NCBI GenBank assembly: GCA_947627275.1
Contig: CANQVK010000006.1
Span: 1 to 64,000 of the forward strand
Direction of reading: 5' to 3'
DNA: 64,000 bases
Source of the DNA: an uncultured Ruminococcus sp.
GTDB taxonomy: Bacteria > Bacillota > Clostridia > Oscillospirales > Ruminococcaceae
Below, one piece after another: positions 58,751 to 64,000 of this stretch; positions within the stretch are counted from its first letter, which is position 1, and each line of letters opens with the position of its first letter. The translations under genes were made by a program, and so were the position numbers. A model generated the notes under the pieces. The model worked only from the letters and a program-made list of their open reading frames with translations. It did no database searches and was not told the DNA's origin.

Positions 58751-60148
58751 ATGAAAAAAGTACAGCTGACGGAAACAGTGCTGCGTGACGCTAACCAGTC
58801 ATTGATGGCGACTCGTTTGCCTTATGCCGATTACGAGGGTATCCTTGCCGATATGGATAAGGCTGGCTACTACTCTATCGAATGCTGGGGCGGAGCGACC
58901 TTCGATTCCTGTCTGCGTTACCTCAACGAAGACCCGTGGGAGAGACTGAGAAATCTCAGAAAAAATCTTCCGAACACCCGACTCCAGATGCTTCTGAGAG
59001 GTCAGAACCTCTTAGGCTACAAGCATTATCACGATGATGTTGTAGAGAAGTTCATAGAACTTTCGATCAAGAACGGAATTGACGTTATACGTATTTTTGA
59101 CGCCCTTAACGATTTCCGCAATATCGAGACCGCTCTTAATGCGACCAAGAAGTACGCAAAGAAAAAGACGGTTGCTTCCGGCTGTATTTCCTACACGCAA
59201 AGTCCCGTACATACTGTTGATAAGTATATCCAGATGTGTAAAGAGCTTAAGACAATGGGCTTTGATACTATATGTCTTAAGGATATGGCGGGAACTATGT
59301 CGCCCTATGAGGCTGAACATCTTGTAAAGGGAATCAAGAACGCTATCGGCGATATGACCCTTGTACTCCACACTCACTGTACAACGGGTATGGCTTATAT
59401 GACTATAGCAAAGGCTATCGAGGCTGGTATCGACGTTGTGGATACAGCCTGCTCCGCATTTTCAGGCGGAACTTCTCAGCCCTCCACAGAGACAATGTTC
59501 TATGCGCTGCAGCAGTACGGCATTGAAACGGGTCTTGACGAGGATATAATCAATAAGGTGAACGATTATTTCAAACCAGTAAAACAGAAATACATTGACA
59601 ACGGTCAGCTGAATCCGAAAAGCCTTGCTACGGACGCTCAGGCTTTGGTTTACAAAGTTCCCGGCGGAATGCTTTCAAATATGATAGCTAACCTTACCGA
59701 TATGCACGCTATGGATAAGTTTGACGAGGCTTTGGCGGAGATCCCGAAGGTACGTGCGGATCTTGGCTATCCTCCGCTGGTAACTCCTCTCTCTCAGATG
59801 GTGGGAAATCAGGCTGTTACAAACGTTCTTATCGGCGAACGCTACAAGAATATTTCCAAAGAGGTCAAGAATTATATCAAGGGAGAATACGGCATCGCTC
59901 CTGCTCCTATTGATCCCGAGCTTTCCAAAAAGGTTCTTGGCGACGATATGCCGGTAGACTGCCGTATTGAAGATGTTAAGCGTACAGGCGAGGATTTCAG
60001 GGCTGCCAAGGACGCTCTGGGCGACCTCTGCCGCTGCGAGGAGGATGTAATGAGCTACATCTGTTATCCCGATCAGACTCTTAAGTTCCTCCAGAACCGT
60101 AAGGCTCAGGAAGAAAACGAAGCGGTTTACACTATTGAGGAAATGTGA
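58751..60148 (+). CDS. oadA: Oxaloacetate decarboxylase alpha subunit (carboxyltransferase)
   Basis: 465 residues, ATG 58751 after AAGGAGGATG. It moves the carboxyl group of oxaloacetate to biotin on the carrier protein; the beta subunit then decarboxylates it and pumps Na+. Motifs: TETVLRDANQSLMATRL (metal Asp13), CISYTQSPVH, CLKDMAGTMSPYEAE with the lysine (177) that is carbamylated in this family, and LVLHTHCTTGMAY with metal His207 and His209. The biotin domain is absent and encoded separately two genes on. The family also includes methylmalonyl- and glutaconyl-CoA enzymes, but this alpha type with HTHCT and LRDANQS is the pyruvate/oxaloacetate kind. Confidence 0.95.
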   Translation: MKKVQLTETVLRDANQSLMATRLPYADYEGILADMDKAGYYSIECWGGATFDSCLRYLNEDPWERLRNLRKNLPNTRLQMLLRGQNLLGYKHYHDDVVEKFIELSIKNGIDVIRIFDALNDFRNIETALNATKKYAKKKTVASGCISYTQSPVHTVDKYIQMCKELKTMGFDTICLKDMAGTMSPYEAEHLVKGIKNAIGDMTLVLHTHCTTGMAYMTIAKAIEAGIDVVDTACSAFSGGTSQPSTETMFYALQQYGIETGLDEDIINKVNDYFKPVKQKYIDNGQLNPKSLATDAQALVYKVPGGMLSNMIANLTDMHAMDKFDEALAEIPKVRADLGYPPLVTPLSQMVGNQAVTNVLIGERYKNISKEVKNYIKGEYGIAPAPIDPELSKKVLGDDMPVDCRIEDVKRTGEDFRAAKDALGDLCRCEEDVMSYICYPDQTLKFLQNRKAQEENEAVYTIEEM

Positions 60149-60220
60149 GCCTTTGAAGCATAAAAAATTAATATCAATTGTCAGATGTATATTGTCAATT
60201 GATGTAAGGAGGGCTATTGA

Positions 60221-60604
60221 ATGAATTTTGCACTTCTCGCTGCTCAGAGCGCTGACAGCGGTACGAAAATGAATATAGGCGATGCGGCTATAGTTGCGAT
60301 ATTCGGCTATGCCGTGGTATTCTTCGGACTTATCCTGCTTATGTGCGTGCTGTATATAACGGGAGCTGCTTTTAAAAGACGCGACGCAAAGGCAGCCGCG
60401 GCAAAGGCTTCCGAGGTCAAGGCAGAAGCCAAGACTTCGCCTGCGCCTGTTGTGGACGCTCCGACTGCGCCCGGTTCGGCAGGTCATGTAAAGCTTCACG
60501 GAGTTCCCGACAAAGAAGCGGCTATGATAATGGCTATCGTTGCGGATAAGCTTCAGACGCCTCTCAACGAGCTGAGATTTACTTCAATAAAGGAGATTAA
60601 GTGA
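60221..60604 (+). CDS. oadG: Oxaloacetate decarboxylase gamma-type subunit (OadG family)
   Basis: 127 residues, ATG 60221 after AAGGAGG. One membrane helix (AIVAIFGYAVVFFGLILLMC, about 22-45), an Ala/Lys/Pro-rich linker and a C-terminal segment with HGVPDKEAAMIMAIVADKL. OadG anchors and joins the alpha and beta subunits. The start of the membrane helix after GDAAIVA is typical. Two bases separate it from the biotin carrier gene. Confidence 0.9.
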   Translation: MNFALLAAQSADSGTKMNIGDAAIVAIFGYAVVFFGLILLMCVLYITGAAFKRRDAKAAAAKASEVKAEAKTSPAPVVDAPTAPGSAGHVKLHGVPDKEAAMIMAIVADKLQTPLNELRFTSIKEIK

Positions 60605-60605
60605 A

Positions 60606-61004
60606 ATGAAATACAAAGTAACACTAAACGGCAAGACTTATGAAGTTGAGGTTGAGAAGGGAAAGGCTATTCTTCTTGACGAATATGAGGCTCTTGCGCC
60701 TGCTCCGGCACAGACTGCTGCGTCTGCACCGGCTGCACAGGCAGCTCCGGCGGCTGCGCCTGCTGCCGCAGCTCCCGTGAACCTTGCGGCAGGGGAGACT
60801 GTTGCTGCTCCCATGCCCGGAAATATTCTCAGAATTGACGTGAAGCAGGGCGATACGGTCAAAGAGGGTCAGATACTTGTTATTCTCGAGGCTATGAAAA
60901 TGGAAAACGAGATCGTTTCTCCTAAAGACGGCACTGTTGCTCAGGTCGTAACGAGCAAAGGCGCGGTTGTTGACACAGGCTCTCCGTTAGTCATTATAGC
61001 GTAA
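60606..61004 (+). CDS. Biotin carboxyl carrier protein of the decarboxylase
   Basis: 132 residues. N-terminal MKYKVTLNGKTYEVEVEKGK, an Ala/Pro linker (APAPAQTAASAPAAQAAPAA) and a C-terminal biotinyl domain with the biotinylated Lys98 in EAMKMENEIVSP. The domain begins VAAPMPGNILRIDVKQGDTV. It carries CO2 between the alpha and beta subunits. It starts two bases after oadG and is followed by oadB after 12 bp. Confidence 0.96.
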   Translation: MKYKVTLNGKTYEVEVEKGKAILLDEYEALAPAPAQTAASAPAAQAAPAAAPAAAAPVNLAAGETVAAPMPGNILRIDVKQGDTVKEGQILVILEAMKMENEIVSPKDGTVAQVVTSKGAVVDTGSPLVIIA

Positions 61005-61016
61005 GGAGGCTGAAAA

Positions 61017-62237
61017 ATGGATATTCTTCAGACCCTTAAAGACCTTTGGGAGGGTTCGGGTTTTCACAGCTTTTTTGTAAACGGGGGCTGGAAGAACCTT
61101 GTAATGATAGTTATTTCATGCGTGCTTCTCTATCTTGGTATCAAGAAGAAATTCGAGCCGCTTCTTCTCGTAGGCATTGCGTTCGGTTGTTTGCTGGTAA
61201 ATTTGTCATATTTCGGACCTGAATCCACAGATGCGCTTTATCATCCCGAGCTTTGGACAAATTTCCTTGACGAAAACAGCGAATATTATCACAGCTACGG
61301 TCACATTCTTTCACACGGCGGACTGCTTGATATACTTTACATAGGCGTAAAAGCCGGTATATATCCATCGCTTATTTTTATGGGCGTTGGCGCAATGACG
61401 GACTTCGGACCGCTTATAGCTAACCCTAAGAGCCTGCTTTTGGGTGCGGCAGCTCAGATGGGAGTATTCCTCGCATTCTTCGGAGCGGCGGCTTCGGGAG
61501 TTTTCACAGGCAATCAGGCTGCATCTATCGGTATTATCGGAGGAGCCGACGGTCCTACCGCTATATTCCTTACAACAAAGCTTTCGCCTGAACTTCTCGG
61601 ACCTATCGCTATTGCGGCGTATTCATACATGGCTCTTATCCCGTTGATACAGCCTCCGCTCATGAAGCTCCTCACGACTGAGAAGGAGCGTAAGGTAAAA
61701 ATGGAGCAGAACAGAGTTGTTTCAAAGACTGAAAAAATCATATTCCCGATAATAGTTGCTATGTTCGTAATTCTTCTTCTGCCTTCGACAGCTCCCCTTA
61801 TCGGCTGCCTTATGCTCGGAAATCTGTGGAGAGAGTGCGGCGTTACCGAGAGACTTTCAGACACGGTACAGAACGCCCTGATGAACATTGTAACCGTTTT
61901 CCTCGGAATTTCGGTTGGTGCGACAACAGCGGCAGACAGCTTCCTTAATCTTAAGACAGTTCTTATTATTGGTCTTGGACTTACAGCGTTTGCATTTTCA
62001 ACGGTCGGCGGACTTCTCGTGGGCAAGCTCATGTACGTTCTTACAGGCGGCAAGGTAAATCCCCTTATCGGCTCGGCAGGCGTATCGGCAGTACCTATGG
62101 CAGCCCGTGTTTCTCAAGTTGAGGGACAAAAAGCTAATCCCTCAAACTTCCTTCTTATGCACGCTATGGGACCGAATGTCGCAGGCGTTATCGGCTCGGC
62201 AATTGCAGCCGGATTCCTGCTTGCGGTTTTCGGATGA
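61017..62237 (+). CDS. oadB: Sodium-pumping decarboxylase beta subunit
   Basis: 406 residues, ATG 61017 after AAGGAGG. OadB decarboxylates carboxybiotin and couples it to Na+ export. About ten membrane helices. The conserved functional region GIIGGADGPTAIFLTTKLSP (172-191) holds Asp178, which in the family takes part in Na+ binding; also FMGVGAMTDFGPLIANPK, VFLGISVGATTAADSFL and NPLIGSAGVSAVPMAARVSQ. It completes the operon oadA-oadG-BCCP-oadB. It links fermentation of PEP/oxaloacetate to a sodium gradient, which the MATE pump could use. Confidence 0.97.
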   Translation: MDILQTLKDLWEGSGFHSFFVNGGWKNLVMIVISCVLLYLGIKKKFEPLLLVGIAFGCLLVNLSYFGPESTDALYHPELWTNFLDENSEYYHSYGHILSHGGLLDILYIGVKAGIYPSLIFMGVGAMTDFGPLIANPKSLLLGAAAQMGVFLAFFGAAASGVFTGNQAASIGIIGGADGPTAIFLTTKLSPELLGPIAIAAYSYMALIPLIQPPLMKLLTTEKERKVKMEQNRVVSKTEKIIFPIIVAMFVILLLPSTAPLIGCLMLGNLWRECGVTERLSDTVQNALMNIVTVFLGISVGATTAADSFLNLKTVLIIGLGLTAFAFSTVGGLLVGKLMYVLTGGKVNPLIGSAGVSAVPMAARVSQVEGQKANPSNFLLMHAMGPNVAGVIGSAIAAGFLLAVFG

Positions 62238-62263
62238 TCTAATTTAAATAATTGTTTTACATA

Positions 62264-62320
62264 TGACCGCGGTTTGTTTCTGCATTTTGAATGTATAAGC
62301 AGACTGCGGTCACGTTTTTT
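62264..62320 (+). terminator. Terminator of the oxaloacetate decarboxylase operon
   Basis: TGACCGCGGTTTG and AGACTGCGGTCA pair with a long loop, followed by CGTTTTTTA. Confidence 0.8.
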
Positions 62321-62530
62321 ACGAATTTCGCATCGCGAATACATATGATTTTGTTTGTTTTTGCCAAACGCCTGCTATGCTCTGAATTAATTGCAATTGC
62401 TTCCGATAATAATTTGAACTCGAATATTTGCCTTTAAACAGCTATTTGACATGATCCAGCCATGTTAAATCCCGTATGATAAAAAGTTTTGAACATTCTT
62501 TGTGCAAATGGTAGTATTTGGATTTTTTGG

Positions 62531-62559
62531 TTGACAAAACTTCAAAGTTGTATTATAAT
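62531..62559 (+). promoter_or_regulatory. Promoter upstream of the VanY-like gene
   Basis: TTGACA (62531-62536), 17-bp spacer and TATAAT (62554-62559), perfect consensus. It is 188 bp from the start codon, and a terminator-like hairpin lies between. Confidence 0.85.
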
Positions 62560-62661
62560 AATATATAAGAACGAATGTAATTATTTCCTGCATAAAAAAG
62601 ATATATCTGCAAGAAATATAATGAATATGGAAGAACAAAGGAATAGCGAGCGGAAAGGTGT

Positions 62662-62702
62662 ACAAACGGCAAACGGTCATCTGCCGTTAATTTTATCCTT
62701 TC
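62662..62702 (+). terminator. Attenuator-like hairpin before the VanY-like gene
   Basis: AACGGCA and TGCCGTT close a 10-base loop, followed by AATTTTATCCTTTCT. With the promoter at 62531 it would release a small RNA of about 130 nt, or act as a control point for the next gene. The rest of 62238-62746 holds the operon terminator and no gene I can support. Confidence 0.5.
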
Positions 62703-62746
62703 TGTAATATATGAATTGTTTACAGAGCAATTCGGAGGATGACAAA

Positions 62747-63688
62747 ATGAAAAAAATAAAGTTCAGACCAAGCCGTCTCATCGGTGCGATGATAGGAGTG
62801 GTCGTGGTGACGTTTGTCAGCGACGCTGTCAGGCGCACGCTTATTGACGTCGATCTTGAGGACTGCGTGAAGGATCGTGGCAAGTTTTATCATGCCGATA
62901 TGATAGATAAGCCTGATGGAGAGATGCTGAAGAATCCGACTGAAAGCGAAGGCGTGGAAAAACTCGGCAGCAGTCCAAAGGCGTATGGCACAGAAGCTAT
63001 TTATGTGGGAGCGCTTGTTCCCGCAAATGAGAATATCCCTATATATCGTGACGAAACATTGCCGTTGGTAAATTTAGCCGATGTAAAAAACGAGTTTTAC
63101 AGCGTTTTGGGAGAATCTCTGCCGTTGAACGATGAGGCGGCGGAGGCGTTTAACTCAATGATGGCAGGCTACGGAAACGCTACTGCGCTTGCCGATTTTG
63201 CGGTATATGGAACGGATTCAACGGCAGCGGGAGAGGGTTCGCCCTGCCCTGAGCTGTACCCCGACTGTGCTTCGGGAAATACCGTTGACGTTGCTCTTTT
63301 GGGCTGGGGTTCTGTCATTTCATATGACGGAATGGACGTTGAAGGCTGGGTGGTCGAGAACTGTTCAAACTACGGTTACATTGTCAGGTATCCTATGGGA
63401 AAATCCGATGTAACGGGCGAAAACTACTGCCCGTGGCATTTGAGATATGTCGGTCAGCCTCATGCGCTTATAATGGCGGCGAATAATTTTTGCCTTGAGG
63501 AATATGTTGAGTATCTGAAGCAGTATTCACAGGAAGCTCCGCTTGAAAGCAAAGTGGGGGAGACTGTATATAAGATATACAGCGTTTCGTCGGCAGGCGA
63601 CGTTACATATATCGACGCTCCTTTAAAAGGAAATTTCGATGTTTCAGGAGACGGAAAATCAGGTTACATAGTGACGGTAAGAGAATGA
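62747..63688 (+). CDS. VanY-like D,D-carboxypeptidase fold protein with altered active site
   Basis: 313 residues, ATG 62747 after GGAGGATG. One N-terminal membrane helix (LIGAMIGVVVVTFVSDAV) puts the rest outside. Residues 110-260 follow the VanY order: LNDEAAEAFNSMMAGYGNAT, then DCASGNTVDVAL (173-184), GWVVENCSNYGYIVRYPMGK, and TGENYCPWHLRYVGQPHA (224-241). In active VanY the first is SxHxxGxxxD and the last ExPWHxRYVG-like. Here the first zinc His is Cys174 and the catalytic Glu is Cys228, while Asp181 and His231 remain. It is probably not a normal peptidase; Cys could bind metal instead. It may bind D-Ala-D-Ala. The next gene is another degenerate carboxypeptidase. Confidence 0.78.
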   Translation: MKKIKFRPSRLIGAMIGVVVVTFVSDAVRRTLIDVDLEDCVKDRGKFYHADMIDKPDGEMLKNPTESEGVEKLGSSPKAYGTEAIYVGALVPANENIPIYRDETLPLVNLADVKNEFYSVLGESLPLNDEAAEAFNSMMAGYGNATALADFAVYGTDSTAAGEGSPCPELYPDCASGNTVDVALLGWGSVISYDGMDVEGWVVENCSNYGYIVRYPMGKSDVTGENYCPWHLRYVGQPHALIMAANNFCLEEYVEYLKQYSQEAPLESKVGETVYKIYSVSSAGDVTYIDAPLKGNFDVSGDGKSGYIVTVRE

Positions 63689-63690
63689 GA

Positions 63691-63722
63691 AAACGGTTCG
63701 GGAATTTCCGAGCCGTTTTTGA
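63691..63722 (+). terminator. Terminator of the VanY-like gene
   Basis: AAACGGTTCGGG and CCGAGCCGTTTTT pair over 10-11 positions around AATTT, and end with a T run. Confidence 0.88.
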
Positions 63723-63764
63723 ATTATCCGAGCTTTCAGCACATATAATTAACCGGGTGATAAT

Positions 63765-64000
63765 ATGAAAAAAATACTTGCCGGTTTAATAAGTCTTTTA
63801 ATTATTTCTATTATTGGAAAGCCGTTTTACGCTTTTGCCGATACTGCGGAGGAACTGTCGAAGGTTCAGTCGTATATACTTATGGAAGCTTCTACGCAGA
63901 CTGTTCTGGAGGAAAAGAATTCAAACGTCCGCAGAAATGCAGGATATTTGGGGAAGCTTATGACGCTGCTGCTGGTAGCGGAGGATATTGAGACAGGAAA
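63765..64000 (+). CDS. D-alanyl-D-alanine carboxypeptidase-like protein (PBP5/DacF type), partial, SxxK altered
   Basis: The first 78 residues, running off the window. A signal peptide (KKILAGLISLLIISIIGKPF, cleaved near AFADT) leads into the S11 peptidase start: SYILMEASTQTVLEEKN and VRRNAGYLGKLMTLLLVAED. Active enzymes read MEAxTGxVLYEKN and R-x-PAS-x-TK-x-MT. Here the nucleophile Ser is Tyr61 (AGYLGK), and the Thr before Lys is Gly63, so acylation is not possible by the usual route. The bases are unambiguous (GGA TAT TTG GGG AAG). The start codon is ATG 63765. It could be a pseudo-enzyme; the other motifs (SxN, KTG) are beyond the window. Confidence 0.75.
   Translation, partial: MKKILAGLISLLIISIIGKPFYAFADTAEELSKVQSYILMEASTQTVLEEKNSNVRRNAGYLGKLMTLLLVAEDIETG

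Noticed and set aside
62489..62707. Open frame of 72 codons before the VanY-like gene
   Set aside because: It starts upstream of the best promoter and runs through the hairpin; no ribosome site; composition unlike the genes nearby.

Overview
The window looks like chromosome from a fibre-degrading, low-to-mid GC Gram-positive anaerobe of the Clostridia, most probably a Ruminococcus-type organism. The main evidence is a secreted GH9 cellulase with a CBM3-like module and a C-terminal type I dockerin of the Ruminococcus kind (50359-52677), strong AGGAGG ribosome sites, TTGACA-17-TATAAT promoters, the Firmicute-type PolC, a Na+-pumping decarboxylase operon and a short-form HisG with HisZ. The species cannot be fixed from sequence alone.

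Layout. 1-2570 is a graveyard of mobile DNA: a large serine recombinase remnant cut by an IS3-family element, then the first 90 residues of another transposase. 2.6-15.2 kb holds accessory metabolism: pyridoxamine kinase, an RtcB ligase with an attenuator-like leader and a small partner gene, a GH25 muramidase, NudC, a MATE pump, a LUD protein, an SDR epimerase, an iron alcohol dehydrogenase, a duplicated DUF305 protein and a response regulator truncated by a repeat. Two tRNA-Ser genes follow (15.5-15.7 kb). 16.0-27.1 kb is the conserved block pyrH-frr-uppS-cdsA-dxr-rseP-ispG-polC, covering translation recycling, undecaprenyl and phospholipid precursors, MEP isoprenoid synthesis and replication. 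27.1-35.6 kb is a complete his operon, hisZGDCBHAFIE, carrying two small membrane-protein genes and one 161-bp palindromic repeat. 35.7-49.9 kb contains a thioesterase, a GHL10 lipoprotein, a lipoprotein-like transpeptidase, glycogen synthase, a UvrD/PcrA helicase, pyruvate kinase, a DUF4349 lipoprotein, and an ECF sigma factor with a probable membrane partner. 50.3-58.4 kb holds the dockerin cellulase, a Met/Cys PLP enzyme, an HD protein, a lipoprotein with cohesin-like half-domains in swapped order, and a DUF2079 membrane protein. 58.7-62.2 kb is an oxaloacetate decarboxylase operon. The right end has two neighbouring D,D-carboxypeptidase-like proteins that both lack textbook catalytic residues.

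The most striking signal outside the genes is a superfamily of about 160-bp imperfect palindromes with TA at both ends. Family A has three nearly identical copies, B has three full copies plus remnants, and C has one. Shorter relatives D and E share part of the core. One A copy sits inside an older B copy with TA on each side, which shows directly that A moves and duplicates TA. Another A copy marks a rearrangement that removed the end of a response regulator. They behave like MITEs of a TA-targeting transposase that is not encoded in this window. Other candidates for new biology are the rtcB leader, a structured RNA upstream of glgA, the permuted cohesin-like lipoprotein, and the paired degenerate carboxypeptidases.
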